64,000 bases of DNA from Maricaulis sp047308265 (GCF_047308265.1 NZ_JBKQWY010000003.1:372001-436000); one strand, 5' to 3'; positions 33,745-43,068 are shown, numbered from the stretch's first letter. Program-made: numbers and translations. The notes: generated by a model not told the origin, from the sequence alone.

Positions 33745-35217
33745 CTACCACCACTTGCCCGGTTTGGCGGTGAACGCGGCGGCGTCTTCAACAGCTGCCC
33801 CAACCTTGAACATGGTTTCCTCGTCCAGCGCCCGGGTGATGATCTGCAGCCCCAGCGGCAGGCCGGCCGCGTCAACACCAGCGGGAACAGACATGGCGGG
33901 CACACCGGCCAGGTTTGCGGTCACCGTGAACACGTCGTTGAGATACATGGCGATCGGGTCATCGGACTTGGAGCCCAGCGGGAAAGCTGCAGACGGTGCA
34001 GACGGTGTCAGGATGGCATCGACCTTCTGGAAGGCCGTGTCGAAATCCTGGAGGATGCGCGTGCGCACTTTCTGGGCGCGCAGATAATAGGCGTCGTAAT
34101 ACCCCGCCGAGAGCACATAGGTGCCAATCATGATCCGGCGCTGGACTTCCTCGCCAAAGCCTGACGCGCGTGTGTTTTCATAAACGCTCGTCAGATCCTC
34201 ACCGTCTTCACGCAGGCCGTAGCGCATGCCGTCATAACGCGCGAGATTGGACGAGGCTTCGGCCGGTGCCACGATGTAATAGGCCGGCAGGGCGTATTTC
34301 GTGTGCGGCAGGGAGATTTCGACAATCTCGCAACCAGCGGCCTTGAGCCATTCCACGCCCTGGTCCCAGACCTTGGCGATATCGTCCGGCATGCCATCGA
34401 TGCGGTATTCCTTCGGCACACCGATCTTGAGGCCTTTGACCGACTGACCACAGGCCGCGATGAAATCGGGCACATCATTGGGCAGCGAGGTCGAGTCCTT
34501 GGCATCATGGCCGGACATGGCCTGCAACAGGATGGCGCTGTCCTTCACAGTCTTGGCAAAGGGGCCGGGGTGATCGAGCGAAGAGGCGAAGGCCACAGCG
34601 CCCCAGCGCGAGGTCCGGCCATAGGTCGGCTTCACACCGACAATGCCGGTAAACGCGGCCGGCTGGCGGATTGAACCGCCGGTATCGGTGCCCGTCGCGC
34701 CAAAACACAGATCCGCAGCCACAGCCGCAGCCGACCCGCCGGACGATCCGCCCGGGGTCAGTTTTTCGCCGTTTTCACCCTGCCAAGGCGAGCTCACCGG
34801 ACCGGTAAAGGCCGTCTCGTTGGACGACCCCATCGCAAACTCGTCCATCGAGGTCTTGCACAAGAAGACCCCGCCCGCATCCCAAAGCTTGGACGTGATG
34901 GTGGATTCGTAAGTCGGTTTGAACCCGTCGAGAATGTGCGAACACGCGGTCGTGGACACCCCGTTCACCGCGAACAAATCCTTGATCGCGATCGGCGCGC
35001 CTTCGATCAGCGAGCCCTCGCCCTTGGCCAGTTTCTCGTCGGATGCAGCCGCCATGGACAGTGTCTTGTCTGCATCAAAGGCCGTGAAGGCATTGAGCGC
35101 CGGCTGGGCGTCCTGGCAGGCTTCAAGGGCGGCCTTGGACAGCTCAACCGAGGAGACATCGCGATTGCTCAACCGCGTCGTGATCTCGTCGAGCGAGAGT
35201 TTGAGAAGATCGCTCAT
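33745..35217 (-). CDS. gatA: Asp-tRNA(Asn)/Glu-tRNA(Gln) amidotransferase subunit A
   Basis: GatA is the amidase subunit that releases ammonia from glutamine for GatCAB. The protein has 490 residues. The amidase-signature Ser-Ser-Lys triad is visible: Lys in GAPIAIKDLF (about residue 77), a Ser in GGSSGGSAAA (about 157) and a Ser in TGGSIRQPA (about 181). It follows gatC by a short gap of five bases and is followed by small membrane protein genes before gatB. Confidence 0.96.
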   Translation of the reverse strand: MSDLLKLSLDEITTRLSNRDVSSVELSKAALEACQDAQPALNAFTAFDADKTLSMAAASDEKLAKGEGSLIEGAPIAIKDLFAVNGVSTTACSHILDGFKPTYESTITSKLWDAGGVFLCKTSMDEFAMGSSNETAFTGPVSSPWQGENGEKLTPGGSSGGSAAAVAADLCFGATGTDTGGSIRQPAAFTGIVGVKPTYGRTSRWGAVAFASSLDHPGPFAKTVKDSAILLQAMSGHDAKDSTSLPNDVPDFIAACGQSVKGLKIGVPKEYRIDGMPDDIAKVWDQGVEWLKAAGCEIVEISLPHTKYALPAYYIVAPAEASSNLARYDGMRYGLREDGEDLTSVYENTRASGFGEEVQRRIMIGTYVLSAGYYDAYYLRAQKVRTRILQDFDTAFQKVDAILTPSAPSAAFPLGSKSDDPIAMYLNDVFTVTANLAGVPAMSVPAGVDAAGLPLGLQIITRALDEETMFKVGAAVEDAAAFTAKPGKWW

Positions 35218-35222
35218 CAGCT

Positions 35223-35510
35223 CTACTCCACAGACTTGGGCACAACAAAGAAGCCCTCATCGGACTTCGGTGCATTGGCCAGCACGTTCTCGCGCACATC
35301 GCCATCCGACACGGCGTCGGTGCGTTGCGGCAGCGGGAATTTCACCGGGGTCGTCATAGCTTCTACACCCTCGACATCGACCTCATTGAGCTGCTCGATC
35401 CAGTCGAGAATGCCATTGAGCTCGCCCACCAGGGCGTCGAGACGGTCTTCGGGTTCGGCAATGCGTGCCAGCCGCGCAATGCGGCGCACATCATCTGCAG
35501 TGACGGACAT
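35223..35510 (-). CDS. gatC: Asp-tRNA(Asn)/Glu-tRNA(Gln) amidotransferase subunit C
   Basis: GatC is the small subunit that holds GatA and GatB together. The protein has 95 residues, the usual length, with the VRRIARLARI helix, a LNGILDWIEQLNEVD segment and the C-terminal DEGFFVVPKSVE, which is nearly invariant. The ATG at 35510 has GGAG nine bases upstream. A much longer open frame upstream was rejected. It is the first gene of the gat run and divergent from ruvX. Confidence 0.95.
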   Translation of the reverse strand: MSVTADDVRRIARLARIAEPEDRLDALVGELNGILDWIEQLNEVDVEGVEAMTTPVKFPLPQRTDAVSDGDVRENVLANAPKSDEGFFVVPKSVE

Positions 35511-35676
35511 GGGAATGCGCTCCGGAATAATCAGGCCTGCCTGACTAGCAATGCTCCCGCAGGCACGCAAGAAAGCTTGACTGTGATCGGGTGTGCGACA
35601 GGTGCGAAGGGTCACATTCAGGCATCCGCGCGCCCGCATCTTGACGCGGGCACCGACGCGGCGCACATGAGCGCCC

Positions 35677-36174
35677 ATGCCGATCATTCCCCACGAGGCC
35701 GTTCCGGCCGGACCCCTGCTTGCCCTGGACCCTGGTACCAAAACGATTGGTGTGGCGGCGTGTGGCGCCTCGCGGGGTCTGGCCACAGCGGTGGAAACCA
35801 TCCGACGCGGCAAATTCACCCACGACGCCACACGGGTTTTCGAACTCTATGACGAGCGCGCCTGTGTCGGACTGATCATGGGCCTGCCTGTCAATATGGA
35901 TGGGAGTGCCGGTCCGCGTGTGCAATCGGTCAAGGCGATGGCCCGCAATCTGCTCGCGATCCGCGATATTCCGATCGTGTTCCAGGATGAGCGCCTGTCG
36001 AGTTTCGAGGCCGAGGAAGCGCTGATTGCCGCTGGCATGCGTCGGGACAAGCGCAAACAAGTCATCGATGCCCATGCCGCTGCCAATATCCTGCAAAGCG
36101 CACTGGACCGTCTGGCGGAATTGCCCCCAGCGGGTTCGACAGGAGAGGCCGGAGCGACGGGAGAGAGCGACTAG
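35677..36174 (+). CDS. ruvX: Holliday junction resolvase RuvX/YqgF
   Basis: This 165-residue RNase H-fold protein is thought to act in pre-16S rRNA 5'-end processing and possibly Holliday junction cleavage. ALDPGTKTIGVA carries the first catalytic Asp, QDERLSSFEAE the Glu, and DAHAAANIL the last Asp. GLPVNMDGSAGPR is the family's conserved loop. The C-terminal 15 residues are Gly/Glu-rich. The stop is directly followed by the ATG of the next gene. Confidence 0.92.
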   Translation: MPIIPHEAVPAGPLLALDPGTKTIGVAACGASRGLATAVETIRRGKFTHDATRVFELYDERACVGLIMGLPVNMDGSAGPRVQSVKAMARNLLAIRDIPIVFQDERLSSFEAEEALIAAGMRRDKRKQVIDAHAAANILQSALDRLAELPPAGSTGEAGATGESD

Positions 36175-37089
36175 ATGGGATTGATCGTCAACGCCCTGTT
36201 CCCGGTCTTCGGGGTCATCTTCATCGGATGGCTGCTGCGCCGCAGTCAGCTCCTGCCTGAAGACAGCTGGGGACCGATCTCGCGCCTCGCCTATCTGGGC
36301 CTGTCGCCCGCCCTGCTCTTCACCGCCATTTACCGCGCTGACCTCTCCTCGATCTCGGTCAGTGGTTTCATGCTCGCAGCACTGCTCGGTTTTCTGGCCA
36401 TGGCCGCCATCACCCTGGCGATCAAACCCCTGCTGCGGATCCCCGACCCCACCTATACCAGCCTCTTCCAGGCCACGGCCCGCTGGAACGGTCTTCTGAT
36501 CCTGGCCGTCGCCGGCTCCCTGTTTGGCGAGGAGGGCCAGGTGCTGGTCGCGCTGATCATGGCCGCCTCCATTCCGCTGGTGAATATTGAATGTGTGGCC
36601 GTGCTCTCAATCTGGGGTGACGGGTCGCGGCCGGACTGGCGCTCCATTCTCTATCGCATTGCCACCAATCCGCTAATCCTGGGCACGGGGGCGGGGGCCG
36701 CCGCCAATCTGTCCGGACTGACCCTGCCTGTCGCCCTCGATAGTACGATCGGACTGATCGGCCAGGCCGCTCTGCCGCTCATTTTGCTCTCGGTCGGTGC
36801 GGGGCTCAATTTCACCGCCATGAAAGCCCGGCCGCGCCTGCTGGGCCTGTCCGTCCTGCTCAAGCTGATGCTGGCCCCGCTGGTTTTTTACGGCATTGGC
36901 GTGGCGATGGGGGTTCAGGGTCCGGCCTTGACAGTGCTGCTGCTGACCGGGGCCTCGCCCGGCGCCGCCTCGGCCTATGTGCTGGCCCGGCAAATGGGCG
37001 GCGATGCGCCCTATTCCGCAGGCGATATCACCGCCTCGGCCATGTTCTGCTTTCTCACCATACCCTTCTGGCTGGCCCTGCTGGGCTAG
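36175..37089 (+). CDS. AEC-family transporter
   Basis: This 304-residue inner-membrane protein has about 8-10 predicted helices in two halves. It matches the auxin efflux carrier/malonate transporter family (AEC), as in FPVFGVIFIGWLLRR at the N-terminus and LLTGASPGAASAYVLARQMGG in the second half. The substrate, perhaps an organic acid, cannot be told. It starts directly after the ruvX stop and is probably cotranscribed. Confidence 0.85.
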   Translation: MGLIVNALFPVFGVIFIGWLLRRSQLLPEDSWGPISRLAYLGLSPALLFTAIYRADLSSISVSGFMLAALLGFLAMAAITLAIKPLLRIPDPTYTSLFQATARWNGLLILAVAGSLFGEEGQVLVALIMAASIPLVNIECVAVLSIWGDGSRPDWRSILYRIATNPLILGTGAGAAANLSGLTLPVALDSTIGLIGQAALPLILLSVGAGLNFTAMKARPRLLGLSVLLKLMLAPLVFYGIGVAMGVQGPALTVLLLTGASPGAASAYVLARQMGGDAPYSAGDITASAMFCFLTIPFWLALLG

Positions 37090-37124
37090 CGGGTCTGCAC
37101 GGGCCTAAAGCGGCCTATACCGGC

Positions 37125-37637
37125 TTAATCGATGCCCACACGCGTGCTGCGCCGTTCCAGCCACAAGATATCGCGCCACTCGCCCTCCATCGGGCCATAG
37201 CTCATCTTGCCCAGACGCCGACGCCGTCCGAGCACCTCAAATCCCGCCGTCTGATGCAAAGCCACCGACCCGGTATTCTCGGGGAAGATCCCCGCGACCA
37301 GCGTCCAGATCTCGGCCGCTTCCGAAGCCTCCACCATGGCCGCGATCAAGGCGCGGCCCACACCACGACCGCGGGCATGCTCCGCGATATAGAGTGTGAT
37401 CTCCGCCACCCCGCCATACACACAGCGCGAGGATGTCGGGCTCAGCACAGCCCAGCCGGTCACGCGGCCCGCCCCGTCCACACTCACCAGGCGCGGCGTG
37501 GCCAGCTTGCCCGCATCAAAATGCGCCCAGTCCGGCGCCTCGCTCTCAAATGTGGCATGGCCGGTGGCAATGCCCTGGCGATAGATGTCCAGAACGGCAT
37601 CGGCATCGGTGGCGGTCAGGGGTCGAATCTCGGTCAT
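37125..37637 (-). CDS. GNAT N-acetyltransferase, phosphinothricin-acetyltransferase-like
   Basis: This 170-residue GNAT-fold enzyme resembles the PAT/MnaT group. IYRQGIATGHATFESEAPDW near the N-terminus, GVAEITLYIAEHARGRGVG (acetyl-CoA loop, about 85-103) and ENTGSVALHQTAGFEVLG are characteristic. Members acetylate methionine analogues, methionine sulfoximine or phosphinothricin. The natural substrate here is uncertain. The ATG at 37637 begins the homology. The frame open further upstream runs into an intergenic repeat and was not used. Confidence 0.85.
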   Translation of the reverse strand: MTEIRPLTATDADAVLDIYRQGIATGHATFESEAPDWAHFDAGKLATPRLVSVDGAGRVTGWAVLSPTSSRCVYGGVAEITLYIAEHARGRGVGRALIAAMVEASEAAEIWTLVAGIFPENTGSVALHQTAGFEVLGRRRRLGKMSYGPMEGEWRDILWLERRSTRVGID

Positions 37638-37697
37638 GCCTACGGCTATACACCACCTGGCCTGTCGTCTCGAAGCCCAACTTGCGCCCTTTTGTTG

Positions 37698-37809
37698 GCC
37701 CCTCATCCGGCGCTGCGCGCCACCTTCTCCCCTGTGGGGGAGAAGGACTCTTCTTTCCCTCTCCCCTTTTGGGGAGAGGGTGCCGAGTGCAACGAGGCGG
37801 GTGAGGGGC
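37698..37809. repeat. Intergenic palindromic repeat, alphaproteobacterial CCCCTCATCC type
   Basis: The element is bounded by GCCCCTCA and TGAGGGGC (eight-base perfect inverted ends) and contains two internal hairpins, CTTCTCCCC/GGGGGAGAAG and CTCTCCCC/GGGGAGAG. I recognise its sequence style from intergenic repeats in many alphaproteobacterial genomes. It lies between two minus-strand genes. Confidence 0.75.
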
Positions 37810-37851
37810 AAGACAAGACCCGAGCAAACCAAAGCCGGTCCGGCTTTGAGC

Positions 37852-38304
37852 CTAGCCGCAGGTGATCTGGGTGACGATGTCGGAGGCATCCACATGCACA
37901 TTCATGCGCTCGGGCCGGTAATCCATCGTAGCAACGGAATTGGGGCCCAATACGCGCAGAAGGGCGGGCAGATCGGCCCGGTTCACCGAGGTGCGCGCCT
38001 GGCCAACATAATGCTGCACCGCTTCCATGCCACAGGTTCCGGTGATGGGCGGCGTGACCTCGCCCCCGTCCAGCTCCTCGACATCGCTCATCGGCGGCAG
38101 ATCGGACACGGGCGCACGCACCGGCGTCTCGGTGGGCGTGGCAAAACAGCCCGACAGGACCGCGGCCATCGTCACGACACTCAGACACAAAGCTCCATGG
38201 CGCAGAGCCCCATAGCGCAGGCCCATTTGACGACGAGCCGGGCGAACAGCGAGACGCGCCCCCGGACGGGGCAGAGATGAGGTCGAGACAAGTGACAAGC
38301 GCAT
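37852..38304 (-). CDS. I78-family peptidase inhibitor lipoprotein (first of two)
   Basis: This 150-residue predicted lipoprotein has a long basic N-terminus, a hydrophobic stretch and a lipobox LSGC (Cys53). The C-terminal 60 residues form an inhibitor I78-type domain: CGMEAVQHYVGQ, VLGPNSVATMDYRPERMNV and the ITCG ending. Such proteins are thought to inhibit serine proteases in the periplasm. The ATG at 38304 has TTGGAG at good spacing. The unusually long n-region (about 40 residues before the hydrophobic core) suggests that an internal start (MGLRYG) is also possible. It follows a second I78 gene. Confidence 0.8.
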   Translation of the reverse strand: MRLSLVSTSSLPRPGARLAVRPARRQMGLRYGALRHGALCLSVVTMAAVLSGCFATPTETPVRAPVSDLPPMSDVEELDGGEVTPPITGTCGMEAVQHYVGQARTSVNRADLPALLRVLGPNSVATMDYRPERMNVHVDASDIVTQITCG

Positions 38305-38333
38305 GAAACTACTCCAACCAGTACACGGCGGAT

Positions 38334-38633
38334 TTAACCACACCAAAGGCGCACAATTGTGTCAGTGTGATCAAGATCGATATTCAACCGGCCGATGCGG
38401 TAATCCCGGGTCACGGCGTCTCCCGGACGGATCACGCGGACATATTCGGCCAGCGTCTCGGTCGACACCTCGTTAATGCTCTGACCGAGGAGGAAATCGC
38501 GGTCTGAGGCGCCGCAATCCGTATTGAGCTCCGGCGGTATCCCCGGCTGATCCCGATCATCCAGCGAGGGATAACCGACACAGGCTGTCAGGGCGAAAAG
38601 CGGCAAAGCGATAATCAGGGCGCGCAATGTCAT
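38334..38633 (-). CDS. I78-family peptidase inhibitor lipoprotein (second of two)
   Basis: This 99-residue protein has a clean lipoprotein signal ending LTAC (Cys18) and an I78-type domain: CGASDRDFLLGQSINEV, IRPGDAVTRDYRIGRLN and the WCG ending. It begins one base after the holC stop and lies 29 bases upstream of the other I78 gene. The pair shares fold and ending but little sequence outside the core, so any duplication is old. Confidence 0.85.
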   Translation of the reverse strand: MTLRALIIALPLFALTACVGYPSLDDRDQPGIPPELNTDCGASDRDFLLGQSINEVSTETLAEYVRVIRPGDAVTRDYRIGRLNIDLDHTDTIVRLWCG

Positions 38634-38634
38634 G

Positions 38635-39087
38635 TCAGGCCTTCTTTTCCCAGCGTCCAGTCTCGGACTGTTTCCAGTAGGAAATCGTATGCCCCGCCGC
38701 CGCGGATGTCTTCCACAATCCCCGCGCGGCCTGAATGGCCTGCTCATCGTGACCATCGAACAACAATAGGGTTCGGGTGAAGGCGTCGGGATCAGTGGGT
38801 AATTCACCATCCAGGAGGAAGAGGCATTCAGCCCCGTTCACCGGCTCCTGCACACTGGACAGGAGAATGGGCTGACGTTCAGCATGGGCCTCGCTGGCGA
38901 GGCCATGCGGCAGGAAGCTCTCGGCGCGCTCGGTCCACAGCGCCATATCCAGTTGTTTGAGGCGATCTTCATCCGGCGAGACGACCAGGGCTTTCCAGCC
39001 CCGCGCCCGGGTCTTTTCCAGCAAATCAGGTAGGACAGAATCGGGCGAGGCCTGTTCGAGATGATAGAACCAGATTTCCGCCGCCAT
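38635..39087 (-). CDS. holC: DNA polymerase III subunit chi
   Basis: HolC links the clamp-loader to SSB at the replication fork. The protein has 150 residues. The N-terminal EIWFYHLE, the CLFLLDGELP strand and the LLLFDGHDEQAI segment match the family. The ATG at 39087 has AGGAAAGG upstream and gives the usual N-terminus. A GTG at 39108 is in frame. It follows pepA on the same strand, the usual pepA-holC pairing, separated by a 63-base gap with a strong hairpin. Confidence 0.88.
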   Translation of the reverse strand: MAAEIWFYHLEQASPDSVLPDLLEKTRARGWKALVVSPDEDRLKQLDMALWTERAESFLPHGLASEAHAERQPILLSSVQEPVNGAECLFLLDGELPTDPDAFTRTLLLFDGHDEQAIQAARGLWKTSAAAGHTISYWKQSETGRWEKKA

Positions 39088-39112
39088 ATCCCGGGCCTTT
39101 CCTGACACGTCC

Positions 39113-39134
39113 GGGGCGGCCCTGATGCCGCCCC
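39113..39134. terminator. GC-rich hairpin between pepA and holC
   Basis: GGGGCGGC and GCCGCCCC form a perfect eight-base stem around CCTGAT. On the minus strand no T run follows. It may lower readthrough from pepA into holC. Confidence 0.4.
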
Positions 39135-39150
39135 GACGCTTCTTTTGACC

Positions 39151-40629
39151 TTAGGCCTCGTGATTATCGCGCACGAAACGGTCCAGGATGCGCACACCCC
39201 AGCCCGTGCCCCAGCTCGGCTGGCGCGGATCATCCTTCATGCCGCCCATCGCCGTACCGGCAATATCGATGTGGCACCACGGCTTGTCATTGACGAAACA
39301 TTTGAGGAATTCCGCGGCCGAGATCGAACCGGCCAGGCGTCCCTCACCCACATTCTTGATGTCGGCATTCTTGGTTTCGATGTGTTTTTCATAGTCCGCA
39401 CCGAGCGGCATGCGCCAGACCGGTTCATCGGCCGCATTGCCGGCGGCGAACAGGGCATCGGCGATCTCGTCGCTATTGGTGAAGATACCCGCACGCGTAT
39501 TGCCCAGGGCGATCAGCATGGCGCCGGTCAGGGTCGCCAGATCGATGATGAGTTTCGGATCGAAACGCTGCTGGCCGTACCACAGCACGTCCGAGAGCAC
39601 GAGGCGTCCTTCCGCATCGGTATTGTGGATCTCGACCGTGGTGCCGGACATTGTAGTGACAATATCGCCCGGACGCTGGGCCGCCGCATCGGGCATATTC
39701 TCGACCAGGCCCACCATGCCGATGGCATTGACCTTCGCCTTGCGACCGGCAAGCGCGCGCATCAGGCCGACAACAGCCGCGGAGCCGCCCATATCGCCCT
39801 TCATCTCATCCATGCCTGCACCCGGCTTGAGAGAGATGCCACCACTATCGAACGTCAGGCCCTTGCCGACAAACAGGAGCGGTTTTTCACCCTCTTCGCC
39901 GCCATTCCACTTCATGATGGCGATCTTGCTTTCAAAAGCCGAACCCTGGCCGACACCTAGGAGGGCGCCCATGCCCAGTTCATCCATCTGCTTTTCGTCG
40001 AGCACCTCGATTTCAAGACCGTACGCGCTGAGTTCCTCGATCTTTTCCGCGTAACTCTCCGGATAGAGAATATTCGGCGGCAGATTGGTCACGTCACGCG
40101 CCAGGTCCACACCCGCTGCGATGGCCGACCAGCCGGACCAGGCCTCCTGCGCCGCGTCGATATCGTCGACGGCAATGGCTGTGATTGCCAAGGACGGTTT
40201 TTGCTCATCCTTCAGCTTGGTGCGGAACTGATCAAAGCGATAGCTCGCCAGACGTGCGCCCAGAGCCGCGCGCGCAGCCGTTTCACCGGTGGCCCAGCCA
40301 TCGAGACGCAAGGTCACCTCGGTCTCACCGGTCAGAAGCAACTTGCCGATCACGGCAGCGGCGGATTTCTCGACGACTGAATCGGAGAGTTTTTCCTTGT
40401 CCCCGAGGCCGAACAGGACGAGGCGCGGCGCATCGACACCAGCCGGTGCAAGCAATTCGAGCACCTGACCCGGCTTGCCGTCAAAACGGGCGGCGTCCAG
40501 GGCGCGGGCGATCGCGCCGCCGGAGGCTGAATTGGCGGCTTCTGCCGCATCAGACAGGGTCTTGTCGGCAAACACCGGCACAGCCAGAGCCCCGCGGGCT
40601 TGGTCGGCAGCAAGGAATTCAATCTTCAT
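39151..40629 (-). CDS. pepA: Leucyl aminopeptidase PepA
   Basis: PepA is a hexameric two-metal M17 aminopeptidase that removes N-terminal residues from peptides. The protein has 492 residues. The signature NTDAEGRLVL is present, as are VGKGLTFDSGG with a metal-binding Lys and Asp, and KGDMGG. The ATG at 40629 (MKIEFLA) has AGGTGA just upstream. It is divergent from lptF over 121 bases. Confidence 0.95.
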   Translation of the reverse strand: MKIEFLAADQARGALAVPVFADKTLSDAAEAANSASGGAIARALDAARFDGKPGQVLELLAPAGVDAPRLVLFGLGDKEKLSDSVVEKSAAAVIGKLLLTGETEVTLRLDGWATGETAARAALGARLASYRFDQFRTKLKDEQKPSLAITAIAVDDIDAAQEAWSGWSAIAAGVDLARDVTNLPPNILYPESYAEKIEELSAYGLEIEVLDEKQMDELGMGALLGVGQGSAFESKIAIMKWNGGEEGEKPLLFVGKGLTFDSGGISLKPGAGMDEMKGDMGGSAAVVGLMRALAGRKAKVNAIGMVGLVENMPDAAAQRPGDIVTTMSGTTVEIHNTDAEGRLVLSDVLWYGQQRFDPKLIIDLATLTGAMLIALGNTRAGIFTNSDEIADALFAAGNAADEPVWRMPLGADYEKHIETKNADIKNVGEGRLAGSISAAEFLKCFVNDKPWCHIDIAGTAMGGMKDDPRQPSWGTGWGVRILDRFVRDNHEA

Positions 40630-40750
40630 ATCATCACCTGTGTCTTGAAACGGGCGAGGCCTGTGATCAGCTCGCAATTGACGCGTCTTGGCAGTGGTAT
40701 CCGATCCGAAGGTGGGATAGAAGGCTGATCACACAGCATCTTACTGGCCC

Positions 40751-41893
40751 ATGTCACTCATCCAACGGTATTTCTTCAGACAATTGCTTTTGCCCTTCGT
40801 GATCGCCATGCTGGCGTTCGCGGCGCTGGCCTTGTTGACGCAAAGTCTGTCAAACATCGACCTGATCTCGGGCTATAGCGAAACTGCGCTTACATTTCTG
40901 AAGGTTACGGTACTCGCCCTGCCCCATTTGTCCGCGCTTTTGCTACCAATTGCCCTCTTCGTGGCGGCGCTTGCCGGTCTGAATCGACTGAGTGGTGACA
41001 GCGAATTGATCGTCGGCCAGGCGGCCGGGATGAGTCGCTGGAAGCTCATCGATCCGCTGGTACGCCTGGGCATGATGGTGATGATTCTCAATCTGGCGGT
41101 GAACCTGTTCATCCAGCCCTTATCCTACCGGGAAATGCGGCGCAGCCTGTATGATCTGCGTTCGGATGTGGCGTCTAGCCTAGTCTCGCCGGGACAGTTT
41201 TCGCGGCTTGGGCCAGGCGTGACCATTTATGCCCGCGAACGCACGCGTGACGGGCGTTTGCTGGACATCCTCATCCACGACAACCGGGATGAAAGCCGTG
41301 CCGCCACGATCACCGCACGCGAAAGCCGAATAACACGGGTGGAAACCCGCCCGACCATGACGCTGATCGACGGGAACCAGCACTGGTTTGAGGAAAACGG
41401 CTCCCTCAACTATATCACCTTCGATCAAACCCAGTTTGACCTTGGCGAGTTCATTGGCCCGGTTGACGCGATGTTTTTCAAGGAAAGTGACCGTTTCCTG
41501 CATGAGCTGATCTGGCCGGATGCCGCAACACTCTCGAGGGGTCGCGGACCGGAACGCCCGCTCGCCGAAGCGCATTATCGCCTCTCGGCGCCGCTTTACA
41601 ATCTGGCCTTTGTGCTGATCGCCGGCGCTGTGTTTCTCGGTGGTAATCACTCCCGCATGGGTCAGGGACGCCGCATCATGATGGCTGCCGGACTGGGACT
41701 GACCCTGCGCTTGCTGGGCTTTGCTGTGCAATCGGCCAGTGCGGATGATCCAAGTGTCAATATCGCTCAATACGTCGTGCCGCTGGCAGGCTGTGTGGGC
41801 GCGATTGCCGTCATTTACTGGCCGCGTCGCAAACGTCCGCTCACGGCATCCACATCATCCCGCGCCGCTCACCCGGCGGAGGCCTCCGCATGA
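40751..41893 (+). CDS. lptF: LPS export ABC transporter permease LptF
   Basis: LptF and LptG form the membrane part of the LptB2FG transporter that pulls LPS from the inner membrane to LptC. The protein has 380 residues of the YjgP/YjgQ family. Three N-terminal membrane helices, a periplasmic jellyroll region (about 130-260) and three C-terminal helices are visible. GQAAGMSRWKLIDP is the coupling-helix region that contacts LptB. The stop overlaps the lptG start (ATGA). Confidence 0.94.
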   Translation: MSLIQRYFFRQLLLPFVIAMLAFAALALLTQSLSNIDLISGYSETALTFLKVTVLALPHLSALLLPIALFVAALAGLNRLSGDSELIVGQAAGMSRWKLIDPLVRLGMMVMILNLAVNLFIQPLSYREMRRSLYDLRSDVASSLVSPGQFSRLGPGVTIYARERTRDGRLLDILIHDNRDESRAATITARESRITRVETRPTMTLIDGNQHWFEENGSLNYITFDQTQFDLGEFIGPVDAMFFKESDRFLHELIWPDAATLSRGRGPERPLAEAHYRLSAPLYNLAFVLIAGAVFLGGNHSRMGQGRRIMMAAGLGLTLRLLGFAVQSASADDPSVNIAQYVVPLAGCVGAIAVIYWPRRKRPLTASTSSRAAHPAEASA

Positions 41894-42987
41894 CACGCAG
41901 CCTGCTCAATCGCTATATGCTCATCCAGACCCTGATGGGCCTGGGTGTGGCCCTGTTGGTTGTTGGCACAGTGATCGTACTGGTCGATTTTGTCGAACAG
42001 TCCCGCGCCGTGGGCACTCGGGCGGAGGTCGGCATTTTCGACCTCCTGACCCTGACCCTGCTCAAGGCCCCGGCCCTGTTGGAAACTACCTTGCCATTTG
42101 TTTTCCTGTTCGGAATGTTGACGGCCTTGTTTCGGCTGAACCGGCGCAGTGAACTGGTCGTCATGCGCGCCTCCGGCGTTTCCGCCTGGCGTATCTTGAA
42201 CGCCCCAATTTTCTTGGCCATCACGGCCGGTATCGCCAGTGCCACCCTGCTCAACCCTCTGGGGGCCCAGCTGAACGTCCAGTACGAGCAAATGCGCGAC
42301 CGGTTCATGAACGTCCAGTTCGATCCCGATGCGGAAGACCCGGTCTGGCTGCGCGAAACCACTTCGAGCGGTTTTATTGTGGTCGCCGCGGACGCGTTGG
42401 ACGATGATAACCAGATCCTGATTTCTCCAGCCTTTCTCATTTATTCCATTGATTCGGGACGGGTTCCGCGTCTGGAACGCCGGATCGATGCGGAACAGGC
42501 TCAGTTGATGGACGGCTATTGGGACATTACCGGAGCCGAGGAGAATACCTCAGGCGGCGTTTACGCCAATCTGGGCGATGTCAGCATGACCACGTCCGTG
42601 GGGCGCCAGGCCCTATTCGAGCGCTCGCGCTCTCCCAATGGCGTGGCGTTCTGGGAGTTGCCGGAGTTGATCCAGTCCGCCGAGAACGCCGGTCTGGCGT
42701 CACAGAGCTATGAATTGCGTTGGCACGGCCTTCTGGCGACACCGCTGACCTTCCTGGCAGCCACATTGATCGCCGCTGCAGCAACCTTGCGCCTGCAACG
42801 CCTGGGCGGCGCGGCCGCCTTGGCCATCGCGGGAGGCGCCGCCGGGTTTATTATGTTTTTCCTGCAGGAATTGCTCGTCTCCATGGGCACGTCCGGCACG
42901 ATCACACCCGCCGCAGCGGCTTGGTCTGCGCCCGCGCTGACCAGTTTGCTCGCACTCAGCTACATTGCATCCACAGAAGACGGATGA
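41890..42987 (+). CDS. lptG: LPS export ABC transporter permease LptG
   Basis: This 365-residue partner of LptF has the same layout: N-terminal helices, MRASGVSAWRIL as the coupling helix, a periplasmic beta domain (about 130-265) and three C-terminal helices. It overlaps lptF by four bases and is followed by lptD, a gene order common in Alphaproteobacteria. Confidence 0.94.
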   Translation: MTRSLLNRYMLIQTLMGLGVALLVVGTVIVLVDFVEQSRAVGTRAEVGIFDLLTLTLLKAPALLETTLPFVFLFGMLTALFRLNRRSELVVMRASGVSAWRILNAPIFLAITAGIASATLLNPLGAQLNVQYEQMRDRFMNVQFDPDAEDPVWLRETTSSGFIVVAADALDDDNQILISPAFLIYSIDSGRVPRLERRIDAEQAQLMDGYWDITGAEENTSGGVYANLGDVSMTTSVGRQALFERSRSPNGVAFWELPELIQSAENAGLASQSYELRWHGLLATPLTFLAATLIAAAATLRLQRLGGAAALAIAGGAAGFIMFFLQELLVSMGTSGTITPAAAAWSAPALTSLLALSYIASTEDG

Positions 42988-43068
42988 TGGCGTGGACGCC
43001 AGCCTCTGCATCCGCTAGTGATGGCGCATGGCTGGGGTCGGGCCAGATACATCACAGGGGGTGACGCA

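Noticed and set aside
33109..34164. 351-codon plus-strand open frame
   Set aside because: It is antisense to the end of gatA and two small membrane protein genes, and its sequence is low-complexity and charged.
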